A stretch of DNA of 64,000 bases from assembly GCF_006717045.1 (NCBI RefSeq), contig NZ_VFPH01000001.1:992001-1056000 (forward strand), written 5' to 3'. A program made the translations under genes and the position numbers. Numbering within the stretch: the first letter of the stretch is position 1; the number at the start of each line of letters is the position of its first letter. This document shows, in pieces, positions 1 through 8,236 of this stretch. The notes beneath the pieces are model-generated. The model ran no database searches. It was given only the letters and a program-made list of their open reading frames with translations, and had not been told where the DNA came from. The stretch comes from Pseudonocardia cypriaca. Its GTDB lineage: Bacteria; Actinomycetota; Actinomycetes; Mycobacteriales; Pseudonocardiaceae.

Positions 1-2
1 TG

Positions 3-329
3 GCGGCGACGCTCGCGGCGATCCTGCTCGGCGGTTTCGCAGGCGTCTCCGCCCAGGTCGGCGAGGGCCTCGAGTTCTCCGCGATCACCGCTGTCGTGCT
101 CGGCGGGGTCGTGCTCGGCGGCGGCCGCGGCAGCGTGCTCGCGGCGCTGGCCGGCGCGCTCGTGCTCGAAGCGCTCTTCACCCTGCTCAACCTGCTCGGG
201 GTCTCCGGTGCGCTGGAGTCCACGGTGCAGGGCGTGATCATCATCGCCGCCGTCGCGTACGCGGCGCGGCGGGTGGGGCGCACGCGCCGCCCGCCTGCAG
301 TTCCCGATCCGTCCCCTCAACCCGCCTGA
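3..329 (+). CDS. Ribose-type sugar ABC transporter permease, C-terminal part (5' end outside window)
   Basis: The reading frame enters from the left edge and ends at 329, so only about 108 C-terminal residues are visible. They show hydrophobic segments separated by a glycine-rich turn (GGVVLGGGRGSVL) and then an NLLGVS stretch. Both are typical of the last helices of RbsC-like permeases (BPD_transp_2 family), which form the membrane channel of ribose/xylose-type importers. The next gene, 15 nt downstream, encodes a matching periplasmic-binding lipoprotein, which supports an operon. The substrate cannot be read from this fragment. Confidence 0.85.
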   Translation, partial: AATLAAILLGGFAGVSAQVGEGLEFSAITAVVLGGVVLGGGRGSVLAALAGALVLEALFTLLNLLGVSGALESTVQGVIIIAAVAYAARRVGRTRRPPAVPDPSPQPA

Positions 330-344
330 CGAAGGGTCCGTCCC

Positions 345-1538
345 ATGAAGCGATCGAGGATGCTCGCGACGGCAGCGGCAGGAGCGGTGCTCCTGCTCGC
401 CGCGGCCTGTACCAGTGACGTCCCACCGGGTGGCGCGGCGGCGCCGACGGGGGCTCCCGCGACGTCGGCGCCCGCGGCCGGGAGCGAGTTCTTCGACCAG
501 GCCGAGCACGACAGACAGCTGGCCCTGCGCGACCAGACCGCGCAGGGTCCGGCCGACCAGCCGTGGATGCAGATGCTCGAGCCCGAGATGCGGGACACCG
601 CGCGGTACGCCACACAGGGGCCGCACCACGTCTGCTTCTCCAACGCCTCGGTCGACAACCCGTGGCGGCAGGTCGGATGGACCACCATGCAGGCGGAGGT
701 CGACCTGCACCGCGACGAGATCGCGAACTTCACCGCGCTCGACGCGGGCGCGAGCGACGACAAGCAGATCTCCGACATCCAGCAGCTCGTGGGCGGCGAC
801 TGCGACGCGCTCATCGTCTCCCCGAACACCACCGCCACGCTGACCCCCGCCGTCGAGGCGGCGTGCGGCCAGGTGCCGGTGATCGTGTTCGACCGGGGCG
901 TCGACACGGACTGCCCGGTCACCTTCATCCACCCCGTCGGCGGCTACGCGTTCGGCGCCACCGCGGCCGAGTTCCTGGCCGGCGAGGTCGGCCAGGGCGG
1001 GAAGGTGCTCGCGCTGCGCGTGCTGCCCGGCGTCGACGTGCTGGAGCACCGCTGGGCTGCGGCCGAGCGGATCTTCGCCGCGCGTGGCGTGAACGTCGTC
1101 GGCGTGGAGTTCACCGAGAACGACACGGCGACCGCCAAGAGCATCGTGTCGGACTACCTGCAGCGCGAGGGCCAGATCAACGGGATCTGGATGGACGACG
1201 GCACCGCGGGCGTCGCCGCGCTGGAGGCGTTCGAGGACGCCGGGCAGCCGCTCCCCGCGATCAGTGGTGAGGACCAGCAGCAGTTCCTGGAGAAGTGGCA
1301 GGCCGAGGGCCTGACGGCGCAGGCGCCGACGTACCCGACGTTCCAGTGGCGCACCGCGGTCGTCGCGGCTCTGCAGGTCCTGCGGGGCGAGCAGGTGCCG
1401 AGCGAGTGGATCCTGCCGCAGCCGACCATCAACGGCGAGAACCTCTCCCAGTACCTGCAGCCGGGGCTCCCGCCGCTGCACTACGCGCTCTGCGGCTGTC
1501 AGCAGATGCCCGACTTCCCGGCTCGCTGGGGCGCGTGA
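345..1538 (+). CDS. Sugar ABC transporter substrate-binding lipoprotein (ribose/xylose type)
   Basis: This 397-residue protein begins with a lipoprotein signal: positive MKRSR, a hydrophobic run and an LAAAC lipobox with Cys22 as the lipidation site. The mature part has the Peripla_BP_4 (RbsB-like) pattern, with two alternating alpha/beta lobes and conserved stretches such as DALIVSPN and VIVFDRGV. It would sit on the outer face of the membrane and deliver a sugar to the permease just upstream. The stop codon overlaps the GTG of the next gene (GTGA), implying translational coupling. The sugar is unknown; the adjacent epimerase-like gene suggests a rare ketose or related sugar. Confidence 0.88.
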   Translation: MKRSRMLATAAAGAVLLLAAACTSDVPPGGAAAPTGAPATSAPAAGSEFFDQAEHDRQLALRDQTAQGPADQPWMQMLEPEMRDTARYATQGPHHVCFSNASVDNPWRQVGWTTMQAEVDLHRDEIANFTALDAGASDDKQISDIQQLVGGDCDALIVSPNTTATLTPAVEAACGQVPVIVFDRGVDTDCPVTFIHPVGGYAFGATAAEFLAGEVGQGGKVLALRVLPGVDVLEHRWAAAERIFAARGVNVVGVEFTENDTATAKSIVSDYLQREGQINGIWMDDGTAGVAALEAFEDAGQPLPAISGEDQQQFLEKWQAEGLTAQAPTYPTFQWRTAVVAALQVLRGEQVPSEWILPQPTINGENLSQYLQPGLPPLHYALCGCQQMPDFPARWGA

Positions 1539-2434
1539 GCGTGCGCATCGGCGTCAGCACCTGGGTATGGGCGTCGCCCTGCGACGACGCGGTGGTGGCC
1601 GCGCTCGCCCCGCGCGTGGCGGCATGGGGTTTCGACGTGCTCGAGCTGCCCGTGGAGCAGCTCGGCGACTGGGACCCCGTCCGCACCGCGACGGTGCTCG
1701 GCGATCTCGGGCTGGGCGCGAGCGTCTGCCTGGTCATGCCGCCGGGGCGGGAGCTGGTGGACGCCGACGCGGCCACCGTTCGTGCCACGCAGGACTACCT
1801 GCGCGGGGTGCTCGACGCCGCCGCGACGGTCGGTGCCTCCGCGATCGCCGGGCCCGCCTACGCCTCCGTGGGCCGCACGTGGCGGATGTCGCCCACCGAG
1901 CGCTCTGCGGCCTACTCGCAGCTGCGGGAGAACCTGGCGCCCGTGGTCGAGCACGCGGCGCAGGTGGGTGTGCGGATCGGGGTGGAGCCGCTCAACCGGT
2001 ACGAGACCAGCCTGCTCAACACCGTCGACCAGACCCTCGAGGCCCTCGACGGGCTGCCGGCGGAGCAGATCGGGCTCGCGCTGGACACCTACCACCTCAA
2101 CATCGAGGAGCGCGACCCGGCGGCCGCGACCCGCCGGGCCGCCGGGCGGATCGTGCACGTCCAGGTGTGCGGCAACGACCGCGGCACGCCCGGCGCCGAC
2201 CACATCGACTGGCCCGGCTTCCTCGCCGCGCTCGACGACGCGGTGTACGCCGGGCCGATCTGCATCGAGTCGTTCACCTCGGACAACGTCACGATCGCGA
2301 CGGCCGCTTCGATCTGGCGCCCCTTGGCCCCCACGCAGGACGAGCTCGCCACGGACGGCCTCGCCTTCCTGAGGAGAGCCGTTGGCGCCGTGAGAGATCA
2401 GGACAGGTCGGACATGCCGAGCACGAAGCGGTAG
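1535..2434 (+). CDS. Sugar phosphate isomerase/epimerase (D-tagatose/D-psicose 3-epimerase-like TIM barrel)
   Basis: I start the protein at the GTG at 1535, inside the stop of the upstream binding-protein gene (GTGA overlap). This gives 299 residues beginning MSVRIGVSTW; the open frame extends further upstream but is a shadow of the previous gene. It is an AP_endonuc_2 / xylose isomerase-like TIM barrel. The metal and catalytic set of ketose 3-epimerases is recognisable: Glu in GVEPLNRYE, Asp-His in LALDTYHLNIEE, His in the HVQVCGNDRG strand and Glu in ICIESF. Family members epimerise ketoses at C3. Coupling to a sugar importer suggests it acts on the imported sugar. The exact substrate is not inferable. 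Confidence 0.82.
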   Translation: MSVRIGVSTWVWASPCDDAVVAALAPRVAAWGFDVLELPVEQLGDWDPVRTATVLGDLGLGASVCLVMPPGRELVDADAATVRATQDYLRGVLDAAATVGASAIAGPAYASVGRTWRMSPTERSAAYSQLRENLAPVVEHAAQVGVRIGVEPLNRYETSLLNTVDQTLEALDGLPAEQIGLALDTYHLNIEERDPAAATRRAAGRIVHVQVCGNDRGTPGADHIDWPGFLAALDDAVYAGPICIESFTSDNVTIATAASIWRPLAPTQDELATDGLAFLRRAVGAVRDQDRSDMPSTKR

Positions 2435-2747
2435 CGGACGTCGTTGCCTTCGAGCCGGTCGAGGGCGACGGGCGAGGTCGGCTCGAGCAGCACTGCACCA
2501 GTAGTTCCGAACGCGAGCAGGCGCTGAAGCGATGGTGGCGCGGCACGGGGCGGACATCGCGCAGGCGATCGCCCTCGCAGGGGCGCTGATGGCCATCTCG
2601 CAGGCAGCCGGTGGGCGTGCACATCGTGTGGTGTCGGTGCACATGGCCGGCAGTGTGTGTCGTGGCGGGAAGGTGTGCACGGTGGCCGGCGACGTTCCGC
2701 GGAACGCGGCGCGGTGCCGTTGTGGTGCCGTCCTGGTGGGAACCGTT

Positions 2748-3297
2748 CCGGTGGGCGCGCCGTTCCCGGCTCGGGCCTCCCGGCCTCACCTGTCCGCCCA
2801 CGGCTGCTGGTGGGGTCGATCCGGTTCGCCTCGCCCCGCACCTACCGCGGCGACTGGCTTGGGTTCACTACCGAATTCTGTGGTTGCTCTGGCGGCCGTC
2901 CCCGACTTGGGGGCACGGCGGTTCCCGACGAACACCTGGCCTGGGTGCCACGCAACCGGCTGTGGTCCCGTTCCCACCCCAACCACCCCTGACGGTCCGT
3001 CCGTGATCAGCGGACGCCTCGTCCCTGGGCTGGTCCGGCCTGACCGTGCGCGGATGGGCTGGAGTGTGAGGGTCGGGACCACAGCAGGTTGCGTGGCACC
3101 CAACTGCGGCGGTCTCGTCCCCGACCGCCGTGCCCCCGCGTCGGGGACGGCTGTCCACGCGACCACGGAATTCGGTAGTTGACCCAACCCAGCCACCTCC
3201 ACCGCCGAAGGGGTCGACGGGAACCGGGGGAACACCCGGGAGGCCGACAACGGGCCGGGCGCCGGGAGGCCCGAGCCGGGAACGGCGCGCCCACCGG
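2748..3297. repeat. 550-bp element with perfect 37-bp terminal inverted repeats
   Basis: Bases 2748-2784 are exactly the reverse complement of 3261-3297, 37 of 37, and similarity continues weakly a few bases outside. Nested inside is a second, imperfect inverted repeat: about 2856-2970 against about 3074-3194, each carrying ACTACCGAATTC, a CCGTCCCCGAC block, GGGGGCACGGCGG and GGTGCCACGCAACC. The centre lies near 3000-3030. No transposase frame is visible and I could not identify a clear target-site duplication. Overall form resembles a MITE or another non-autonomous element, but a structured RNA or chromosome-organising palindrome is also possible. Confidence 0.75.
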
Positions 3298-3364
3298 CGG
3301 GTTCTGTGACCAGGCCGACCCGACGGGAATCAACCAGAGCCGCAGGGACCATGATCCGAACTGG

Positions 3365-3493
3365 CGGTTGCCCATGGCTGCCGGCACGACCATGAACGCC
3401 CGCTACAGCGGATCATGCCCACCAAGATCGCGTGTATCGGTTGCCCATGGCTGCCGCCACAGCAGTAGCGAACCGCTACACCGGATCATGCCC
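3365..3493. repeat. Two tandem copies of a 56-bp unit (73-bp period)
   Basis: Bases 3365-3420 and 3438-3493 are close copies. Both start with CGGTTGCCCATGGCTGCCG and end with an almost identical GGATCATGCCC stretch; the middle differs. Only two copies are present, so this is not a CRISPR. It flanks the large inverted-repeat element and may belong to the same insertion or be binding-site DNA upstream of nothing obvious, since the neighbouring fucosidase gene ends here. Confidence 0.7.
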
Positions 3494-3636
3494 GCGACCG
3501 CCACTGGACGGGGCCGGGCAAGAGCGCTGGCCACCCGTTGTCTCGTAGCAACTGGTGCCCGCCTGCGGACGACGCCCAGAGCCATCTCATGGCCAACCGG
3601 TGACTCGACCCCTTCTACGCGGGCGTCCACCTCGAT

Positions 3637-5079
3637 TCAGAGCTGCAACGCGAGGCAGTGCGGGTAGCGCGTGGGCGGCTTCGCGGGCAGCGTGATCGTC
3701 ACCTGCTCGGTGTTCTGCTCGAACGCGAGCTCACCGGCGCCGAGCAGCCGGACCGCGGAGACCCGTTCGTCCGGACCCAGGCTCTTGATCACCGCTCGTC
3801 CGTCGGCCGGCCACCGCATCTGGAACGCGTACAGCGTCTGATCCCGCTGCGTGAACCGGAAGTCCTCCGCGGTCCAGTCGACCGCGTCCTCGCGGAATCC
3901 CTCGATCGCGACCTGGCTGGGCCCTTCACCGCACGTCCGGAACGGCCTCGTGCCGTGGATCCCCTCGCCGCACGCGGCGATCCACCCCGCGAGCTCCTCG
4001 AGCAGGAACGTGCATTCCTCGTCGATCGAGCCGTCCGGCAGCTGGGGGATGTTGAGCAGCAGGTTCCCGTTCTTGGCGACGATGTCGATCAGGAGCTCGA
4101 TGACGTGGCCGGGGGTCTTGTACTCCGCGCGGTCGTCGTAGAACCACTGGCCCACGCAGGTGTCGGTCTGCCAGACGAACGGCCTGGCGTCCGGCTCCTG
4201 GCTGCGCTCGATGTCGAGCACCCCGATCGCCTCCAGGTCCGGGCCACGCCCCTTCTGGTTGTAGACGGCCTGGTTCTCCCCGTCGTGACCGGCTGCGCTC
4301 GTGTTGTAGAGGTGGGAGACGGCCTGGAGACCCGGCTCGAACGCGCCGGCGCCGAACGGCAGCGGGCCGTCGGAGTAGAGCAGGTCGGGCCGGTAGCGGT
4401 CGACCATCTCGGTGACCAGGTCCAGCCACCTCCGGTGCCACCACGGGTCGGGTGCGTACCACGGTTCCTGCACAGCGGCGCCGCTCGAACGATCGCGCCC
4501 GACCGGACCCGGGAGGTACAGGTCCTCGAACTCGGGGTCGTTCCCGTCGTACGGCAACCCGGCGTACGGCCCCGTGGCGTCGGCCCCCTTGCTCCTGGCC
4601 ATCCAGGTGTACGTCGCGCCGAGGTGCTCGGTGATCCCGAAGCGGAGGCCGCGCGCTCGGGCGGCATCGTGCCAGAGCCCGACGATGTCCTTTCGCGGTC
4701 CCATCGCGCCGGCGTTCCACCGGTGGATCGCGGAAGGGTAGTTGAGGAAGTGGTCGTGGTGGACGGCCTGCGCCACGAGATAGCGCGCGCCGGCTCGCGC
4801 GTACAGATCGGCCAGGGCGTCCGGATCGAAACGTTCCGCCTTCCACCGGGTGACGATGTCCTTGTACCCGGACTTCGACGGATGCCCGTAGTTGCGCCAG
4901 TGGTGCCGGTAGGCGTGCGTACCCGGGATGTACATGTTGCGGGCGTACCAATCGCCCTGCCGCGGCACGGACTGCGCACCCCAGTGCGACCAGATGCCGA
5001 GCTTCGCGTTGCGGAACCAGTCCGGGCAGCGGAACTGCTGCAGCGATTCGAACGTCGCCTCGTATGGGCCTCGGTGCAT
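3637..5079 (-). CDS. Alpha-L-fucosidase, GH29 family
   Basis: This 480-residue protein lacks a signal peptide and is probably cytoplasmic. The GH29 (beta/alpha)8 barrel is recognisable from the N-terminal FRNAKLGIWSHWGAQSVP, the YLVAQAVHHDHF strand, the FGITEHLGATYTW strand and PDLLYSDGPLPF. In that last motif Asp237 is in the position of the GH29 nucleophile (usually WFDG, here YSDG). A C-terminal beta-sandwich follows. It would release L-fucose or a related 6-deoxy sugar from glycans. It lies between two sugar ABC importers and next to a GntR regulator, so it probably belongs to that catabolic regulon. The unusual YSDG variant suggests a divergent GH29 subfamily. Confidence 0.85.
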   Translation of the reverse strand: MHRGPYEATFESLQQFRCPDWFRNAKLGIWSHWGAQSVPRQGDWYARNMYIPGTHAYRHHWRNYGHPSKSGYKDIVTRWKAERFDPDALADLYARAGARYLVAQAVHHDHFLNYPSAIHRWNAGAMGPRKDIVGLWHDAARARGLRFGITEHLGATYTWMARSKGADATGPYAGLPYDGNDPEFEDLYLPGPVGRDRSSGAAVQEPWYAPDPWWHRRWLDLVTEMVDRYRPDLLYSDGPLPFGAGAFEPGLQAVSHLYNTSAAGHDGENQAVYNQKGRGPDLEAIGVLDIERSQEPDARPFVWQTDTCVGQWFYDDRAEYKTPGHVIELLIDIVAKNGNLLLNIPQLPDGSIDEECTFLLEELAGWIAACGEGIHGTRPFRTCGEGPSQVAIEGFREDAVDWTAEDFRFTQRDQTLYAFQMRWPADGRAVIKSLGPDERVSAVRLLGAGELAFEQNTEQVTITLPAKPPTRYPHCLALQL

Positions 5080-5221
5080 GTCTTCTCGCTTCCGCCCGCG
5101 GAGCCACTCCGTGCGATGTGGCCGGTTCTGAACCTACGAAGGAATGGGCGACCCCGCGTGGTGCCGGTGCGCCGACTACTGGTCCGTAATCACCGTCGTG
5201 CGCGGGACAGGTGGGTGGTGC

Positions 5222-5902
5222 TCAGTCCGGCAGGTGGTTGCGCAGCCATCGCTCGGTGTTGTGCACGTGCATGAGGGCGGCGGCCTGGGCGAGGGCGGGG
5301 TCTCCCACCGCGAGCGCTGCGTAGATCTCCTGGTGGTCGGCCAGCGTGCGCCACGTGGATTCGGCGTCGACCAGGCCGCGCCACACGCGGGAACGGATGG
5401 TTCGGCTCGAGATGCCCTCGAGCAGGGTGCTGAGTGTCTCGTTCCCGGTGGCGGCGATGACCTCGCGGTGGAAGGCCGCGTCGTGCCGGTTGAGCTGTTC
5501 CACGTCGTTCGCCGCCTCGTGCATCGCCTCGAGGTGGGCCTGGACCCGCAGCAGCTGGTCAGGGGTGATCCGGACGGCCGCGAGTGCCGTCGCCACCGGC
5601 TCGAACAGGCGGCGGACCTCCGTGAGCTCCAGCAGGTCGTCGGCGCGGATCAGCTCCACCGCGTGGCCGACGCCTTCGAGGAGTAGCCTCGGTTCGAGCG
5701 TCGTGACGTAGGTGCCGCTGCCGCGCCGCACCTCCAGTACGCGGGATGCCGCGAGGACCTGGACGGCCTCCCGGAGCAGGTTGCGTCCGACGCCCAACCG
5801 CGCGGCGAGCTGCTGTTCGGGGGGAAGCTTCGAACCGGGTTGGAGCTCGCCGGTACGGATCAGCTCCCGGATCTCGGCGATGACCTTCTCGGTCAGCGAC
5901 AT
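5222..5902 (-). CDS. FadR-type GntR transcriptional regulator (FCD domain)
   Basis: I start at the ATG at 5902 (MSLTEKVIAEIRELI) because GAAGGAGG sits just upstream; the open frame runs further upstream without gene-like sequence. The protein has 226 residues. Residues ~1-70 form the GntR winged helix (PGSKLPPEQQLAARLGVGRN, then GSGTYV) and the rest is an all-helical FCD ligand domain with the metal-binding Asp/His pattern (NRHDAAFHREVIAATGN; HQEIYAAL). Such proteins usually repress sugar-acid or sugar catabolic genes until a metabolite binds. It is divergent from the LplB/LplC importer, and a palindrome in the shared intergenic DNA is a likely operator. Confidence 0.87.
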   Translation of the reverse strand: MSLTEKVIAEIRELIRTGELQPGSKLPPEQQLAARLGVGRNLLREAVQVLAASRVLEVRRGSGTYVTTLEPRLLLEGVGHAVELIRADDLLELTEVRRLFEPVATALAAVRITPDQLLRVQAHLEAMHEAANDVEQLNRHDAAFHREVIAATGNETLSTLLEGISSRTIRSRVWRGLVDAESTWRTLADHQEIYAALAVGDPALAQAAALMHVHNTERWLRNHLPD

Positions 5903-6091
5903 CGGCCCCCTCCTTCGGGTCTGGGCGCGTGCACCGTGCCCAGCAGCATGGTCGCGGCCTGCGAGACATCCCATGTGCTGGCCCGGGTCGCAGGGAGAGT
6001 GTGGCGCCCATCGACGCGAATGGCGAGTAATCGCAGGTGTACGCCTATGCCGCGCGGTGACACTGGACGCGTTCCAGCTCACAGTCTATAA

Positions 6092-6106
6092 AGTCATCCC
6101 ATGACT
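6092..6106. promoter_or_regulatory. Perfect inverted repeat, candidate GntR operator
   Basis: AGTCAT-CCC-ATGACT is a perfect 6-bp inverted repeat with a 3-nt centre in the 297-bp region between the divergent GntR gene and the importer operon. It follows an AT-rich stretch (CTATAAAG) unusual for this GC-rich DNA, probably part of a promoter. Assignment to the adjacent GntR protein is inference from position. I see no other gene or obvious motif in the remainder of 5903-6199. Confidence 0.5.
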
Positions 6107-6199
6107 GGGCGCTCTGGTTAGGCCGATCGGGCGCTCCCGAGTGACCTCGGCGGTGCTCGCGAGTTCCACGGCCGCGACGGCAGCGAAGGAGGTGCCGCG

Positions 6200-7189
6200 A
6201 TGGTGTCAGGGGTCCCACTGGTCCCGGGGCCGACGGCAGGCGCGAAGGGTCCGCCGCGGCCGATCCGTCGGCAGAACGCGGGGTGGGCGGCGGCGCGCCG
6301 TTCCATCCGCCGCCGCTGGCAGCTCTACCTGCTGGTGATCGCCCCGCTGGCGTATTTCGCCGTGTTCAAGTACGTGCCGATGGTCAACGCGGTCATCGCG
6401 TTCAAGGAGTACAGCGTCGTCCGCGGCGTCTGGGGCAGTGAGTGGGTCGGCCTCGAGCACTTCCGGGCGTTCTTCGAGAACCCGGTGTTCTGGACGCTGG
6501 TGCGCAACACCTTCCTGCTCTCGGCGTATTTCCTGATCGCGAGCTTCCCCATACCGATCATCCTGGCGCTCGCGCTCAACGAGATACGGCAGGAGTTGTT
6601 CCGGCGCACCGTCCAGCTGGTCACCTATGCGCCGTACTTCATCTCGACCGTGGTGGTCGTGTCCATGACGATCCTGATCCTGTCCCCACGCATCGGCCTG
6701 GTGGACGAGACGATCGGATTTTTCGGGATCAGCTCGGTCGACTTCCTCGGCGACCCGGACTACTTCCGCCACATCTACGTCTGGAGCGACATCTGGCAGA
6801 CCGCCGGCTACTCGGCCGTCGTCTACATGGCTGCACTGGCCGGGATCGACCCGTCCCTCTACGAAGCCGCGCGGGTGGACGGTGCCTCCCGACTGCAGAA
6901 GATCATCCACGTCGACCTGCCGGGGATCATGCCCACCGCGGTCATCGTGCTGATCCTCGGCGTCGGCAACATCATGGCCATCGGGTTCGAGAAGGCGTTC
7001 CTGTTCCAGAACCCGCTCAACCTGGGCCAGTCGGAGATCATCGCGACGTACGTCTACAAGACGGGACTCCTCAACGCCGACTTCAGCCGTGCGACGGCGG
7101 TCGGCCTGTTCAACTCGGCGATCAACCTTGTGCTGCTCGTCGCCGTCAACCGCGTCGCCAAGCGCGTGACCGGGAGCGGGCTGTGGTGA
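6200..7189 (+). CDS. Carbohydrate ABC transporter permease, LplB family
   Basis: The 329-residue protein starts at ATG 6200, preceded by AAGGAGGT. It has about six transmembrane segments and the cytoplasmic EAA loop (EAARVDGASRLQKIIHVDLPGI), the contact site for the ATPase. Features such as the LYLLVIAPLAYFAVFKYVPM opening and the ATYVYKTGL near the end match LplB/YtcP-type permeases of oligosaccharide importers. It pairs with the second permease and binding lipoprotein downstream. No ATPase gene is present, as is common in actinomycetes where a shared MsiK-like ATPase serves many importers. Confidence 0.9.
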   Translation: MVSGVPLVPGPTAGAKGPPRPIRRQNAGWAAARRSIRRRWQLYLLVIAPLAYFAVFKYVPMVNAVIAFKEYSVVRGVWGSEWVGLEHFRAFFENPVFWTLVRNTFLLSAYFLIASFPIPIILALALNEIRQELFRRTVQLVTYAPYFISTVVVVSMTILILSPRIGLVDETIGFFGISSVDFLGDPDYFRHIYVWSDIWQTAGYSAVVYMAALAGIDPSLYEAARVDGASRLQKIIHVDLPGIMPTAVIVLILGVGNIMAIGFEKAFLFQNPLNLGQSEIIATYVYKTGLLNADFSRATAVGLFNSAINLVLLVAVNRVAKRVTGSGLW

Positions 7190-7211
7190 CCGGGTACGAG
7201 AGGCGAGGCCG

Positions 7212-8183
7212 ATGACGACTGATCAGATCCCCGGCCGAGGCGGGGCCCGCACCGAGGAGCGGGGTCCGCGTCCGGTCGCCTCGCGCCGGCGGGGGCCCGG
7301 ACGCCGGATGCACGAGACCGGTGTCGACCGCGTCTTCCTGGCCATCGTCTACGTGCTCCTGCTGACGTTCCTCGCCGTGGTGCTCGTGCCGCTGCTCTAC
7401 ATCCTCGCCAGCTCGTTCAGCGACCCGGCCGCGGTCTCGTCCGGCCGGGTGCTGCTCTGGCCCGTCGACTTCACCCTCCGCGGCTACCAGGTCGTCCTCG
7501 GGGACGCGCAGATCCTCACCGGGTTCGCGAACTCCCTGTTCTACACGGTCGGGGGCACGCTGATCAGCGTCGCGCTCACGGTGGCGATCGCCTATCCGCT
7601 CTCGCGCACCGACTTCCCGGGCGGCAGCGTGATCACGCGGCTCGTCGTCTTCACGATGCTCTTCGCGGGCGGGGTCATCCCGACCTACCTCGTGGTGCAG
7701 TCGCTCGGAATGCTCGACACCCGCTGGGCACTGCTCCTGCCCCAGGCGGTGGGGGTGTGGCAGGTCATCATCGCGCGGACCTACTTCCGGTACTCGATTC
7801 CCCAGGAACTGGTCGAGGCCGCGGAAATGGACGGGGCGAGCGACCTGCGCGTGCTCTGGTCGATCGTCCTCCCGTTGGCGAAACCGATGCTCGCGGTCAT
7901 CGCACTCATGTACGCGATCACGCAGTGGAACTCCTACTTCGACGCGCTGCTGTACCTCAAGAGCGACGACCTCTATCCGCTGCAGCTCATCCTGCGCAAC
8001 ATCCTCATCCTCAACCAGCAGGGCGGCGGTCTCGGCGACACCCAGGCGCTCGAGCACCAGCAGCTCGCCGACCTCCTGAAGTACTCGCTGATCGTGGTGT
8101 CAACGGTGCCGGTCCTGCTCATCTACCCGTTCGTCGCCCGCTATTTCACGAAGGGAATCATGATCGGCGCCGTCAAGGGCTGA
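7212..8183 (+). CDS. Carbohydrate ABC transporter permease, LplC family
   Basis: This 323-residue inner-membrane protein has a long charged N-terminus, then about six membrane segments. The EAA loop is EAAEMDGASDLRVLWSIVLPL. The C-terminus (FTKGIMIGAVKG) is the hallmark ending of LplC/YtcP-type permeases. It forms the heterodimeric channel with the LplB-type protein 22 nt upstream. The stop overlaps a downstream ATG by one base (TGATG), so the lipoprotein gene is in the same operon. Confidence 0.92.
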   Translation: MTTDQIPGRGGARTEERGPRPVASRRRGPGRRMHETGVDRVFLAIVYVLLLTFLAVVLVPLLYILASSFSDPAAVSSGRVLLWPVDFTLRGYQVVLGDAQILTGFANSLFYTVGGTLISVALTVAIAYPLSRTDFPGGSVITRLVVFTMLFAGGVIPTYLVVQSLGMLDTRWALLLPQAVGVWQVIIARTYFRYSIPQELVEAAEMDGASDLRVLWSIVLPLAKPMLAVIALMYAITQWNSYFDALLYLKSDDLYPLQLILRNILILNQQGGGLGDTQALEHQQLADLLKYSLIVVSTVPVLLIYPFVARYFTKGIMIGAVKG

Positions 8184-8236
8184 TGCCGTCGCGTCGTTCT
8201 CCGCTCCGCATTCATCTCATCGAAGAGGTGTCCACA

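Larger units (their letters stand above)
2435..3636. other. 1.2-kb gene-free island with inverted and tandem repeats
   Basis: No convincing gene lies between the epimerase-like gene and the fucosidase. Open frames on both strands here translate into compositionally biased sequence (Pro, Arg, Gly rich, many Trp/Cys/His), and the long ones mirror each other because the DNA is palindromic. The stretch contains a 550-bp element bounded by perfect 37-bp inverted repeats (2748-3297) and two copies of a 56-bp unit with a 73-bp period (3365-3493). The first ~300 bases show nothing I can name. It could be a non-autonomous mobile element, a decayed insertion or structured non-coding DNA. Confidence 0.6.

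Noticed and set aside
2398..2520. Minus-strand sequence resembling a protein C-terminus (LDRLEGNDVRYRFVLGMSDL)
   Set aside because: It reads like coding sequence for about 40 residues, but nothing upstream continues it and it overlaps the end of the epimerase gene. A remnant is possible but cannot be supported.
2532..3352. Open frames of 100-216 codons on both strands in the gene-free island
   Set aside because: The two strands give near-mirror translations because the DNA is palindromic; no recognised domain or ribosome site.
3365..3493. Possible CRISPR
   Set aside because: Only two copies, units of 56 bp, no cas genes.
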